NCBI GenBank assembly: GCA_021816925.1
Contig: JAKAWQ010000002.1
Span: 62,001 to 126,000, forward strand
Origin: Pseudomonadota bacterium
Lineage (GTDB): Bacteria > Pseudomonadota > Alphaproteobacteria > Acetobacterales > Acetobacteraceae
Length of the DNA: 64,000 nt
Direction: 5' to 3'
A model generated the notes under the pieces. It made no database searches, was not told the origin of the DNA, and saw only the letters and a program-made list of their open reading frames with translations. Below are positions 1 to 14,352 of this stretch, piece after piece. How positions within the stretch are numbered: position 1 is the first letter of the stretch; every line of letters begins with the position of its first letter. The position numbers were made by a program, and so were the translations under genes.

Positions 1-36
1 GGGTCGTGCCGCAAGGGCGGCATGAAGGAGGTTCGA

Positions 37-2295
<2,259 letters not shown>

Positions 2296-2305
2296 CCCTT
2301 CGCCA

Positions 2306-2623
2306 TCACCCGCCACGCGGGGCCGGCGGCAGAGGGGCTGCCAGGCGTTCGATCAGTTCGGCGGTGCGGCGCGTGTTCGCCTCGATGTCGAAGAAGATCT
2401 CGATCACCTCGCCGTAGAGCACGAATATGAACCCCGCGAGCATGGTGCCGAAGCCTCCGCCGAGCATGTCCGGCGCCGCGGCAACGCCTATCATGCCGGG
2501 AGAGGCGCGCAGGAGCCCGATCACGCCGATGACGAAAACGACGAGGCCTGCAATGACCAGCAGCCAGCCGATCAGTCGAAGAACGAGCGAGAAGGCGCGT
2601 AACACGAGGAAGCGACGGCGCAT
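2306..2623 (-). CDS. small membrane protein, function unknown
   Basis: A 105-residue protein with two predicted membrane segments: about residues 12-37 (LIGWLLVIAGLVVFVIGVIG) and about 53-73 (a glycine-rich stretch running into AGFIFVLYGEVI). A short soluble tail with charged residues and prolines follows. The start at 2623 follows a GGGGGGAG ribosome-binding site; the frame is open further upstream without support. It lies between kdsA and the macrodomain gene on the same strand and may be cotranscribed with them. I do not recognise the family. Confidence 0.6.
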   Translation of the reverse strand: MRRRFLVLRAFSLVLRLIGWLLVIAGLVVFVIGVIGLLRASPGMIGVAAAPDMLGGGFGTMLAGFIFVLYGEVIEIFFDIEANTRRTAELIERLAAPLPPAPRGG

Positions 2624-2739
2624 GATGATCTCCCCCCCTGCCGCGGCCCGGCGAGAAGCCAGGCCGAAGGGCAACGGCGAGAGGACGGTACTCGTCTCGG
2701 CGGCGGAATGGCAAGCTCGGGCGAGCGGGAAGAACGGCT

Positions 2740-5678
<2,939 letters not shown>

Positions 5679-5747
5679 CGCCCCTGACCTGTCGGATGCG
5701 CCTTCTAGCCCCCGGGCCGCCGCAGTGCAAAGCGGCCCGGCGGCGGG

Positions 5748-6500
5748 TCAGGCGGCCGCGGCGATGGCCAGGAAATTGGCGGCGACGAGGCTCGCCCCAC
5801 CGACCAGCGCGCCGCCGACGTCGGGGAGCGAGAGGATGGCGGCAGCGTTCTCGGGCTTGACTGAGCCGCCATAGAGGATGGCCAGCGTCCTCCCGGGGGG
5901 GCCAAAGCGCGTGGCGAGGCAGGCACGGATGAGCGCGTGCATCGACGTGACCTGGGCGGAGGTGGGCGTGCGGCCGGTGCCGATGGCCCAGACCGGTTCG
6001 TAGGCGACGATCCCGGAGGAAGCGGGAGAGGCAAAGTCATCCGGCAGGCTTCCCGAAAGCTGCGCGCTGACGGCTTCGGCGTCCCGGCCGGCCTCACGTT
6101 GCGCGAGGCTCTCGCCGACGCAGACGATGGGAATGAGGCCGGCGGCTGCCGCGGCCACGGCCTTGGCGCGGACGAGCGCATCCGATTCGCCGTGGCCGGC
6201 GCGTCGTTCGGAATGACCGAGGATGACATAGCGGGCGCCGAGGTCGCGCAGCATCGGGGCAGAAATGTCGCCGGTGTGCGGCCCGGCGGGGAACGGATGG
6301 CAATCCTGCCCACCGAGCGCGATGGTCGAGCCGTTCAGGATGGCGCCGACCGAGGCGACGGCGGTGAACGGAGGACAAACGAGGAGGGCTGCGCGTTCGG
6401 GGTCGATGCGGCCTGCGCCCGAGACGAGCAAGTGTGCGAGGGCGGCGACCTCAGCGGCGAGCCCGTGCATCTTCCAGTTCCCGGCCACCAGCTTGGACAT
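5748..6500 (-). CDS. tpiA: triosephosphate isomerase
   Basis: Interconverts dihydroxyacetone phosphate and glyceraldehyde 3-phosphate. The 250-residue product has the N-terminal GNWKM (catalytic Lys), ILGHSERR (catalytic His), AYEPVWAIGTG (catalytic Glu and flexible loop 6) and LYGGSVKPENA (phosphate binding). I start at 6500 (MSKLVAGNWKM), preceded by AAAGGA; about 73 upstream codons of open frame are not supported. First gene of the leftward block, divergent from ppiD. Confidence 0.97.
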   Translation of the reverse strand: MSKLVAGNWKMHGLAAEVAALAHLLVSGAGRIDPERAALLVCPPFTAVASVGAILNGSTIALGGQDCHPFPAGPHTGDISAPMLRDLGARYVILGHSERRAGHGESDALVRAKAVAAAAAGLIPIVCVGESLAQREAGRDAEAVSAQLSGSLPDDFASPASSGIVAYEPVWAIGTGRTPTSAQVTSMHALIRACLATRFGPPGRTLAILYGGSVKPENAAAILSLPDVGGALVGGASLVAANFLAIAAAA

Positions 6501-6875
6501 CGTTTGGTCCTTTCCGCGCGATTCGGCGGGATGCTGACAAAAGGGGAGACGGCTCCCAAGGGGCGGTGCACTCCAAACAGAGCGCTGACCGCGTGGACCA
6601 TCGCAAGAAAGAGGTTTCTGCCTCTTGGGAGGGCCGCGTCCCGCTCTCTCCGCCTTGGGCGCGGATATTGCGTTCGGCCGGGGCGCAATTCTGAGATAAC
6701 CTTCACCAACGCTGGGCAATGAACGCTGCGGAGCAGGGGCTCGTTACGTGAGAGCGGGCACCAGAACCGCTACGGCCAGCTTCCGTAGGCCGCAACCTGC
6801 CTTTCTCTTCGCAGGCCGGATTCACGCGGGCCGCGATTCGCTCTATCGTGCGGCATTCCGCCCGGGAACCCAGGA
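6501..6875. other. divergent intergenic region between tpiA and ppiD
   Basis: A 375-base gap holding the start regions of the leftward tpiA block and the rightward ppiD-trpE block. Short open frames occur on both strands but none has a convincing start or familiar product. A weak inverted repeat AAGAGG/CCTCTT lies at 6609-6626. I see no clear promoter, riboswitch or tRNA. Confidence 0.5.
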
Positions 6876-8768
6876 ATGCTTTCCTTCATCCGCCGCCATC
6901 TCGGCAACTGGTTCGCCCGCGTCCTCTTCGGGGTGCTGGTGCTGTCGTTCGCTGCCTGGGGGGTGGGCGACATGCTGCGCAACCTCGGCACCGATACGGC
7001 CGTGGCGCACGTGGCAGGCCAGAGGATCGGGCCCGCGGCAACGCAGACGGCCTACCAGAACGCGCTGAACCGGCTCAGCCAGATGCTGCCGAGCGGCCAG
7101 CAGCCTACGGCGGCGATGCGGCGGGTGGTAGCGATCCAGGCGGTCCAGCGGCTGATCACCCAGATCTCCGTGCAGGCCGAGGCGAAACGGCTCGGGCTCG
7201 TCGTGCCGAACGCGGCGCTGCGCCAGGCCGTGTTTGCGATGCCGGCCTTCCAGGGCAGCAACGGGGCGTTCGACAAGACCAAGTTCGAGCAGGTGCTGCA
7301 GTCGAATGGCCTGACCCAGGTACAGTTCCTCGCCCTGATGCGCCAGGACCTGGCGCAGAGCCAGCTTCTGGACGCGATCGGGACGGGGGCGAACGCGCCG
7401 AGGGTGCTAACGGCGGCCCTCTTCGCCTATCAATACGAGAAGCGGACGGCGACGGCGGTGCTGCTGCCCTTTGCGGCGGCGCCCGCGCCGAAGACGCCCG
7501 ATGCGGCGGTGCTGAAGCGGTGGTGGGCCAACAACCCGAAGACCTTCAGCACGGCGGAATACCGGCGCATCCGGGTGGTCGTATTGTCGCCCGACGTGCT
7601 CGCCAAGGGCATCAAGGTGTCGGAGGCAGCGCTCAAGGCGGCGTACGCCGGGCGGGCGGCGGTCTATCACAAGCCTGAGCGGCGCTCGGCCGAGATTCTG
7701 CTCGCCTCCGACCAGGCAAAGGCGGCGGCACTGGCGGCGCAGTGGCGCGCCGGGGCGAGTTGGACGGAGATGCAGCAGGCGGCGAAGACGGCAGGGGCGA
7801 CCGCGGTCTCGCTCGCCGACGCCCTGCCGGCCGAGTTTCCGGACCCCGCGCTGGCCAAGGCCGTGTTCGCGGCGCTGCCCAAGACGGTGGCGGGGCCGGT
7901 CAAGACGCCGCTCGGTTGGCACGTGATCAAGGTGACGGCGATCGCGCCCGGCACCAACACGACCTTTGCCGAGGCGAAGCCGTCGCTCGAGGCGGAGGCG
8001 GCGCGCCAGCAGGCGGTGAACCTCGTCTTCTCGCGGGCGACGAAGTTCGAGGATGCGGTGGCCGCCCAGCCGACGCTCGAGAAGATGCCAGGCGATCTCG
8101 GCCTGGTCGGCGTGACCGGCACGCTCGACAAGGCGGGACTGACGCCCGAGGGAACGCCGGCGCCGCTGCCTGGCTCTGCGGCGCTCAGGAAGGCAATCAT
8201 CGCCGCAGCGTTCTCGACACAGAAGAACAACCTCGCGAGCGTGGTGCAGGGCCCGGGCCAGTCCTACTACGCGCTCACCGTGCAGGCGATCACGCCGCCG
8301 CACGTGGAGCCCTACGAGCTGATCAAGGCGAAGGTACTGGCGGACTGGACGGCGCATGAGCGGCGCAAGGAGCAGAACCGCATGGCGACGCGGCTGATGC
8401 TTGCCGTGAATCACGGCACGCCGCTTGCCGAGGCGGCGAAAGCGGAAGCGCTTACGGCGATCACGCTGCCGCCGACCGAACGCAGCGCGCCGCCGCCGGG
8501 CGTGCCGCAGCCGCTTCTCGGGCCGTTGTTCGCGCTGCATCTGCACCGGGCGACGATGGTGGAGACGACGGACGGGTTCGTGACGGCCGAGCTGATGGCG
8601 ATCGATAACCCGACCGAAGCCTCGAACCCAATCGGCTTCAAGCAGATGCAGACGCAGCTCGCGCAAAGCATCGGGAGCGATCTCGAGCAGATCTTCATCA
8701 GCGCCGTGCGTGAGCAGGCACACCCGCGCATCAACATGCCTGCGCTCGACCGGATTGCGCAGCAGTGA
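6876..8768 (+). CDS. ppiD: SurA/PpiD-type periplasmic peptidyl-prolyl isomerase (foldase)
   Basis: Membrane-anchored periplasmic chaperone assisting newly exported outer-membrane proteins. The 630-residue protein starts with a short cytoplasmic segment (FIRRHLGNWFARV) and one membrane anchor (about residues 17-35, LFGVLVLSFAAWGVGDML), typical of PpiD. A SurA-like N-terminal domain follows, then a parvulin-type rotamase domain around residues 260-360 (the section ending TPLGWHVIKVT), then a C-terminal helical part. The start has CCAGGA just upstream. trpE begins 22 bases after the stop, so the two are probably cotranscribed, an arrangement usual in Rhodospirillales. Confidence 0.88.
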   Translation: MLSFIRRHLGNWFARVLFGVLVLSFAAWGVGDMLRNLGTDTAVAHVAGQRIGPAATQTAYQNALNRLSQMLPSGQQPTAAMRRVVAIQAVQRLITQISVQAEAKRLGLVVPNAALRQAVFAMPAFQGSNGAFDKTKFEQVLQSNGLTQVQFLALMRQDLAQSQLLDAIGTGANAPRVLTAALFAYQYEKRTATAVLLPFAAAPAPKTPDAAVLKRWWANNPKTFSTAEYRRIRVVVLSPDVLAKGIKVSEAALKAAYAGRAAVYHKPERRSAEILLASDQAKAAALAAQWRAGASWTEMQQAAKTAGATAVSLADALPAEFPDPALAKAVFAALPKTVAGPVKTPLGWHVIKVTAIAPGTNTTFAEAKPSLEAEAARQQAVNLVFSRATKFEDAVAAQPTLEKMPGDLGLVGVTGTLDKAGLTPEGTPAPLPGSAALRKAIIAAAFSTQKNNLASVVQGPGQSYYALTVQAITPPHVEPYELIKAKVLADWTAHERRKEQNRMATRLMLAVNHGTPLAEAAKAEALTAITLPPTERSAPPPGVPQPLLGPLFALHLHRATMVETTDGFVTAELMAIDNPTEASNPIGFKQMQTQLAQSIGSDLEQIFISAVREQAHPRINMPALDRIAQQ

Positions 8769-8790
8769 GGACAAGAGGAGCCATGCATCG

Positions 8791-10302
8791 ATGAACGTGC
8801 TCGCCCCGCCGGGCTTTGCCGCCTTTCATGCGGCCTACGCGGCCGGCAAGGGCACGCTCGTCTGGTCGAGCGGTGTGGCCGATCTGGAGACGCCGGTGGC
8901 GGCCTTCCTCAAGCTCGCACACGGCCGGCCGAACTCCTTTCTGCTGGAGAGCATCGAGGGGGGTGCTGCCCGCGGGCGGTATTCGATTATCGGCATGCAA
9001 CCGGACCTGATCTGGCGCTGCCGCGGCGGGCAGGCGGAGATCAACCGGCACGCAAGGGCAGCGCCACACGCGTTCGTTGCCGATCCGAGGCCGGTGCTCG
9101 AGAGCCTCAGGGCGCTAATCGGCGAGACGCGGCTCGAGGTGCCAGCGCACCTGCCGCCGATGACGGGCGGGCTTGTCGGCTATCTCGGCTACGACATGGT
9201 GCGGCTGATGGAGCGGCTGCCGGCGAAGAATGTCGATCGGCTGGGGCTGCCGGAAGCGATGCTGATCCGGCCGACACTGTTCGTGATCTTCGACAACGTG
9301 AACGCCGATCTGACGCTGGCAGTGCCGGTCTATCCGGACGAGGGGGTAAGTGCGGAGGCGGCGTGGGAAGAAGCGGGGGCGCTGCTTGCGGAGGCGGCGG
9401 CAGCGCTGGAGCGCCCGCTGCCGCATGCCGCGCCGCCGGTTGCGCTACCGCCCTTGCCGGCGGCAGCCTCGAACATGAGCAAGGAAGAGTTCCTGGCGAC
9501 GGTGCGGCGGATGAAGGAGTACATTTTCGCCGGCGATGCGTACCAGATCGTGCCGAGCCAGCGGTTTTCGTTGCCTTTCGCACTGCCGCCTTTCTCCTTC
9601 TATCGCGCACTCCGGCGTATCAATCCCTCGCCCTTTCTGTTCTTCCTCGATTTCGGCGGCTTCGCCGTCGCGGGGTCGAGCCCGGAAATCCTGGTCAGGC
9701 TGCGCGACGGCATGGTGACGATCCGACCTCTGGCGGGAACGCGGCCGCGCGGGACGACGCGGGAAGAGGATCTCAGGCTGGAAGCCGAGCTTCTGGCAGA
9801 CCCCAAGGAGCGGGCGGAACATCTGATGCTGCTCGACCTCGGGCGCAACGATGTCGGGCGGGTGGCCGAGATCGGCTCGGTCAAGGTAACCGAGAGTTTC
9901 GTCGTCGAGCGCTTCAGCCACGTGATGCACATCTCGTCCAATGTCGAAGGGCTGCTCAGGCCAGGGCTCGATGCGCTCGATGCGCTGATCGCCGGCTTTC
10001 CGGCGGGTACGCTCACCGGCGCGCCGAAGGTTCGCGCCATGGAGATCATCGAGGAGCTCGAGCCGGAGCGGCGCGGCATCTATGCCGGCTGCATCGGCTA
10101 TTTCGCGGCGAACGGGACGATGGATACCTGCATCGCGCTGCGCACCGCGGTGGTGAAGGACGGCACGCTCTATGTGCAGGCGGGCGGCGGGGTGGTTGCC
10201 GATTCCGATCCGGAAGCGGAATATGAAGAGACGCTGCACAAGGCGCGCGCCCTGTTGCGCGCGGCCGAGGAGGCGGTGCGTTTCGCCGCAAGGAGGAGCT
10301 GA
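8791..10302 (+). CDS. trpE: anthranilate synthase component I
   Basis: Large chorismate-using subunit of anthranilate synthase, the first step of tryptophan synthesis. It is 503 residues. The N-terminal domain carries the tryptophan-inhibition SIEGG-like segment (LLESIEGGAARGRYSIIG). The chorismate-binding domain has AYQIVPSQRF, VAGSSPEILVR, IRPLAGTRPRG, LDLGRNDVGRV, TLTGAPKVRAMEIIEELE and YVQAGGGVVADSDPE. The ATG at 8791 follows AAGAGGAG; an upstream open stretch in frame overlaps ppiD and is not used. Its amidotransferase partner trpG is not next to it but 14.8 kb away at 25110. Confidence 0.97.
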   Translation: MNVLAPPGFAAFHAAYAAGKGTLVWSSGVADLETPVAAFLKLAHGRPNSFLLESIEGGAARGRYSIIGMQPDLIWRCRGGQAEINRHARAAPHAFVADPRPVLESLRALIGETRLEVPAHLPPMTGGLVGYLGYDMVRLMERLPAKNVDRLGLPEAMLIRPTLFVIFDNVNADLTLAVPVYPDEGVSAEAAWEEAGALLAEAAAALERPLPHAAPPVALPPLPAAASNMSKEEFLATVRRMKEYIFAGDAYQIVPSQRFSLPFALPPFSFYRALRRINPSPFLFFLDFGGFAVAGSSPEILVRLRDGMVTIRPLAGTRPRGTTREEDLRLEAELLADPKERAEHLMLLDLGRNDVGRVAEIGSVKVTESFVVERFSHVMHISSNVEGLLRPGLDALDALIAGFPAGTLTGAPKVRAMEIIEELEPERRGIYAGCIGYFAANGTMDTCIALRTAVVKDGTLYVQAGGGVVADSDPEAEYEETLHKARALLRAAEEAVRFAARRS

Positions 10303-10629
10303 GGCAGACGCGCGGCAACGTGGGCGCGCGGCTAAGCAAGAGGGTTACCGCGCCTCCATTAACGCAATTGCAAGAGCCGGGCTTCAGAGTGGACTGCAAC
10401 TGACCAGGGATCGGCGGAGGAATCGCCGGGGGAAACGCGGAAGGGCCCGGTCAGGCCGGTCTGTCGCGCGACTCTGCTCTGGTATCAACCGGCGATGGGG
10501 TTGACCTAAAGATAGGTTGGCGCGGCCGGGGATAGAGCGGCGGACGGCCCTCACCCGGCGCCGACCGGGTCGGGGCGCCACCCCCTCCTGCGGTGCGGGC
10601 GAGGGACACCGTACGCCGCGTTTCTCGCG
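10303..10629. other. intergenic region after trpE
   Basis: A 327-base gap with no convincing gene. It contains an interrupted palindrome ACCTA-AAGA-TAGGT at 10504-10517. A 12-mer GCGATGGGGTTG occurs at 10492-10503 and again at 10627-10638, across the start codon of the next gene. A GC-rich stretch at 10579-10608 resembles one at about 47270. This is where trpG would be expected to follow trpE. Confidence 0.45.
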
Positions 10630-11874
10630 ATGGGGTTGTGCATGGGCGAGGCACGTGACGAGGGACGATGGAAGTCTCCGCGATGGGGATCCGGCACGAC
10701 GATCGCGCTCTCAACCATTGCGACCCTCTCTCTCCTGCCGTCGCTGGCGGAAGCAGCGGCCGTGGTCTGGGGCGAATGGCACGGCTACACCGGCAGGGCG
10801 CTTCGCGATGGGCTCGATTTCTGGGCCGGCGGATTTCTGGCGCTGCATCATCGCGTCAACGTGGTTTTCGATCCGAAGCAGTATGAGAGTTTTCTCACCG
10901 GTCTCTATGGCGGGCTGCCACCGCATATCTGGAGCTACCCGCCGAATTATCTGCTGATCGCCAGCGCGTTCGGCTGGTTGGCACCCTGGCACGCGGTGTT
11001 GGCGTTCGACTTCGCGAGCCTTGTGCTCCTGGTTGTTGTGCTCCGTTTCGCGGGATTAGGCTGGTGGCTGGTGATGGCGGTGGCGCTCAGCCCGGCCAGC
11101 TTCGAGAATCTGCTGGAGGGGCAGAATGCGGCCCTTGTGACGGCGCTGATCGGCGGCGGCATTCTGCTTCTTCCCAAGCGGCCGAGGCTGGGCGGGGCGT
11201 TGGTGGGGCTCGCGTCGATCAAGCCGCAATTGGGCGTTCCACTGCCTTTCTATTTGCTCCGGCGTTCGCCTCTCGGGTTTGCCTATGCGGTTCTTGCGGC
11301 GATCGCTCTCGCTTTGCTGTCACTATTTCTGTTCGGATTCGGTTCGTGGGTAGCATTCTGGCGTGTCACGCGCCCGGCGATGACGGCTGTCTTGTTGAGC
11401 GGCCACCCCAAGGACTTTGCTGGCGGGCTCATTAGTGTTTTCGCGGCCGTGCGGTTCCTCGGTGTTCCCGCGGCATTGGCGATTCAGGGCGTGGTCAGCC
11501 TCTCTCTGGCGGCGCTTGCCGCGCTGACCACAAATCCTGTCGTGGTGCTCATCCTCGCCGCAATCGCCAGCCCTTATCTGCATGGTTATGACCTGCTCGG
11601 CGTGGCGCTCGCCGTCGGGTTGCTCGTGGAGGAACGCCTCGCAACCGGTTTCATGGCGGGAGAGGCGGTTCTCTTGTTCGTGGCCTGGGCCGGCCCCGGC
11701 ATTCTGGCGTGGCTTCCTTTCTTTGCGCCTCTTGCGCCGGTGGTGCTGATTTTGCTGCTGGCAATTGCGGCGCGGCGCGGAAGGAGGGTTTCGGAGTGGG
11801 GGGCGCGCTTGCGGCCGACCGGAAGGAGTGCGCCAAGCGGGATCAGGCAAAGATCGACCGGTAGCGGCGCTTGA
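10630..11874 (+). CDS. multi-spanning membrane glycosyltransferase, GT87/DUF2029-like
   Basis: A 414-residue integral membrane protein with roughly ten hydrophobic segments. It resembles the GT87/DUF2029 group of polyprenyl-phosphate-dependent glycosyltransferases: a first membrane segment, then a soluble loop with DFWAGGFLALHH and FDPKQYESF, then the WSYPPNYLL motif ahead of a helix, LLEGQNAALVTALIGGG, and GLASIKPQLGVPLPFYLL. A second in-frame ATG lies at 10642. The C-terminal 30 residues are basic and overlap an antisense small gene by 32 bases. The sugar and acceptor are unknown. Confidence 0.75.
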   Translation: MGLCMGEARDEGRWKSPRWGSGTTIALSTIATLSLLPSLAEAAAVVWGEWHGYTGRALRDGLDFWAGGFLALHHRVNVVFDPKQYESFLTGLYGGLPPHIWSYPPNYLLIASAFGWLAPWHAVLAFDFASLVLLVVVLRFAGLGWWLVMAVALSPASFENLLEGQNAALVTALIGGGILLLPKRPRLGGALVGLASIKPQLGVPLPFYLLRRSPLGFAYAVLAAIALALLSLFLFGFGSWVAFWRVTRPAMTAVLLSGHPKDFAGGLISVFAAVRFLGVPAALAIQGVVSLSLAALAALTTNPVVVLILAAIASPYLHGYDLLGVALAVGLLVEERLATGFMAGEAVLLFVAWAGPGILAWLPFFAPLAPVVLILLLAIAARRGRRVSEWGARLRPTGRSAPSGIRQRSTGSGA

Positions 11875-12157
11875 TGGAGGCGGCCTCGCGCTCGACGGCT
11901 GCATAGTCGATCGGGATGCTTTTCAGGGAAGCGAGGTTCCGGCCGCCCTTGGGCGGGGGACCCTCTGTGCGGACGGCGTAGCTGGCGCCCCGGTGATGAA
12001 CATGTGACGATGGGCGAAGCGGGCTGAACAGCAGGATGGCGGAGGAGGGCATGTGCATGTCCGACACGAAGACGAAGATCCGGCCGGCGAAACGGCCGGG
12101 GCGTGCAAACAGCCGCGCGATCTCGCCGGTCACCCGAGGCGCGAAGGTACCGAGCAC
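11843..12157 (-). CDS. hypothetical protein, possibly 5'-truncated
   Basis: A 104-residue frame from a GTG at 12157, overlapping the 3' end of the GT87 gene by 32 bases. I do not recognise the product; it is basic at the C terminus (ASIKRRYRSIFA) and has a hydrophobic stretch GRIFVFVSDMHM. Third codon positions are strongly G/C-rich, as in neighbouring real genes. The same coding-like frame continues about 38 codons upstream to about 12250 (peptide ISQALSERLAQRVLGSSP) without ATG, GTG or TTG. Either a rare start such as the ATT at 12211 is used, or the true 5' end has been lost. Confidence 0.4.
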   Translation of the reverse strand: MLGTFAPRVTGEIARLFARPGRFAGRIFVFVSDMHMPSSAILLFSPLRPSSHVHHRGASYAVRTEGPPPKGGRNLASLKSIPIDYAAVEREAASIKRRYRSIFA

Positions 12158-12318
12158 CGGCGAGCTCCCGAGTACGCGCTGCGCCAGCCGCTCGGAGAGC
12201 GCTTGCGAAATAGCGGGGGGTAAAGGGGGAGCGGCAGTGGCGGATCACCGCGCGTCCCTTCACGAATTCTTCACCGCGGGCGGGTAGGCAGGGGGACGGA
12301 AAAACGTGCCGGGCCAAA

Positions 12319-14235
12319 ATGCCCTCGTATTCCCTTACGCCTGCCGCCGCCCGGGCCGCCGAGGCCGGGATCGTTGCTCTGCTTTCAGCCGGGCTCGCCC
12401 ACCACCAGGCCGGGCGGCTCGCGGCGGCGGAGGCGGCTTATCGCGGGGTGCTGGCTAAGGCCCCGGGCCAGCCGAATGCACTCTATCTCTGCGGCGTGCT
12501 CCAACTTGCCGCCGGCCGCGCGGCGGAGGCGGAGCCGCTGCTGCGGGCGGCCGCGGCGGCGCGCCCCGACGATGCGGAGACTTGTTTCGCGCATGCCAAC
12601 GCGCTCTACCGGAAGGGCGAGCGGGCGGAGGCGATCGCGCGCTACCGGGCGCTCCTGACGCGCTGGCGGGGGCACAGCGGGGCCAGGATCAATCTCTCGA
12701 ACGCGCTCCGGGAGGCGGGCGATGCCGAGGCGGCGCTGGCCGAGGCGGAGGCGGCGGCTGGGCAAGGGGAGGCCGGAACGCGAGCGCCGGCCGAAGCGAC
12801 CCGGGGGGCTGCCCTGCTTGCGCTCAAACGGACCGAGGAGGCGACTGCCGCGTATCGTGCGGCGCTCGCAGCCGACCCCCGCCTGGCAGAGGCGCATGCG
12901 GGGCTGGCGGCAAGCCTCCTCCATGCCGAACGGCCGGCCGAGGCGCTGGTGGCGGCCGAATGCGCGCTCATTCTCACCCCCGAACTCGCCGAGGCTGAGT
13001 TCTTGCGCGCGATGGCGCTGGCGGGGCTGAACGCCGGGCCGGCGGCGATCGCCGGGCTGAAGCGTACGATCGCGCGCGATCCCGCTCACGCCAAGGCGCA
13101 CCTCAATCTCGGGAATCTGCTCGCGGAGGAGGATCGGCTGGCAGAGGCGGAGACACTTTGCAGGCGCGCGATCGCGCTCGATCCGGGGCTGGCCGAGGCG
13201 CATGCGAGCCTCGGTTATCTGCTGACCGCCGAGGGCAGGCTCGAGGAGGCGGTCGGCGCGTGCGAGGCCGCGCTCGCACGCGATCCGGGCTTCGTGCAGG
13301 CCGACTGGAACCAGGGGATCGCGCTTCTGCTCGCAGGGGACTATGCGCGCGGATGGGAGAAATACGAGGCGCGGAAAGGCTACAAGCACTTCGTCCGGTT
13401 CTATCCGGATCCCGACGGGCCGGTGTGGAAGGGCGAGCCGCTCCAGGGGCAAAGGATCCTCGTCCATGCCGAGCAGGGGCTTGGGGATACGCTGCAGTTC
13501 GCGCGTTACCTGCCGCTTCTGGCGGCGCAAGGGGCCGAGGTGGTGCTGGCCTGCGATGCACCTCTGGTGCCGCTGTTCGCGAAACAGCCGGCAACGCTCA
13601 TGCCCAGCCTCGCCGCGGTTGTTGCGCGCAGTGACACGCCGCCTGACTACGACTGCTGGGTCAACCAGATGAGCCTGCCGCAGCGTTTCGGAACGATGCT
13701 CGAGACCATCCCCTCACCGGGGCGGTACCTGGCGGGCGATCCGGCGCGGATCGGCCGTTGGGAGAGGAGGCTGCCGCCGGGCACGCGGATCGGGCTCGCG
13801 TGGGCGGGCAATCCCAATCATTCGAACGATCGGCGCCGTTCGATGCCGGTCGAGCATCTGGCGCCCCTCGTCGAGATGCGCGGTGCTTCGCTCGTAAGTC
13901 TGCAGGTGGGGCCGCGCGCGCGCGATGCGGCGGACCTTTCCGGGCTCCTCGACGTTGCAGAGGGGCTCACCGATTTTGCCGAGACCGCGGCGCTGATCGA
14001 AACGCTCGATCTCGTCATCACGGTCGATACCTCGGTTGCGCATTGCGCGGCGGCACTCGGCAAGGAAACCTGGATCATGCTGCCGCACGCCCCGGACTGG
14101 CGCTGGCTCACGGGACGCGAGGATTCGCCCTGGTATGCGCGGGTGCGGCTTTTCCGCCAGCCGGCGCCCGGAGCCTGGCAGGCAGTGGTTGCACGGGTTG
14201 GCGGTCTGCTTGAAGGGCGGCTCCGCAGGGAATAA
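12319..14235 (+). CDS. TPR-repeat protein with C-terminal glycosyltransferase domain
   Basis: A 638-residue cytoplasmic protein. Residues about 15-345 are tandem tetratricopeptide repeats (units such as AEAHAGLAASLLHAERPAEA and AKAHLNLGNLLAEEDRLAEA). The rest is a GT-B type domain: HAEQGLGDTLQFARYLPLL, LAWAGNPNHSNDRRRSMP and VITVDTSVAHCAAALGK, the last matching the nucleotide-sugar site of the GT9/ADP-heptose transferase and OGT-like groups. Such TPR-glycosyltransferases are frequent in alphaproteobacteria and glycosylate proteins or surface glycans. Acceptor unknown. It stands alone, divergent from the preceding small gene. Confidence 0.82.
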   Translation: MPSYSLTPAAARAAEAGIVALLSAGLAHHQAGRLAAAEAAYRGVLAKAPGQPNALYLCGVLQLAAGRAAEAEPLLRAAAAARPDDAETCFAHANALYRKGERAEAIARYRALLTRWRGHSGARINLSNALREAGDAEAALAEAEAAAGQGEAGTRAPAEATRGAALLALKRTEEATAAYRAALAADPRLAEAHAGLAASLLHAERPAEALVAAECALILTPELAEAEFLRAMALAGLNAGPAAIAGLKRTIARDPAHAKAHLNLGNLLAEEDRLAEAETLCRRAIALDPGLAEAHASLGYLLTAEGRLEEAVGACEAALARDPGFVQADWNQGIALLLAGDYARGWEKYEARKGYKHFVRFYPDPDGPVWKGEPLQGQRILVHAEQGLGDTLQFARYLPLLAAQGAEVVLACDAPLVPLFAKQPATLMPSLAAVVARSDTPPDYDCWVNQMSLPQRFGTMLETIPSPGRYLAGDPARIGRWERRLPPGTRIGLAWAGNPNHSNDRRRSMPVEHLAPLVEMRGASLVSLQVGPRARDAADLSGLLDVAEGLTDFAETAALIETLDLVITVDTSVAHCAAALGKETWIMLPHAPDWRWLTGREDSPWYARVRLFRQPAPGAWQAVVARVGGLLEGRLRRE

Positions 14236-14352
14236 GCGTCGGACCTGCCTCCGTTCACCTTGCCCGCCGGGCGCGCGCAGACCCCCGGCGCAAGAGGGAT
14301 GGCTTTCGGCGCGGCTGCGGTTCCCGCGGAGGAACGCGCGCCATCCGCGGGC

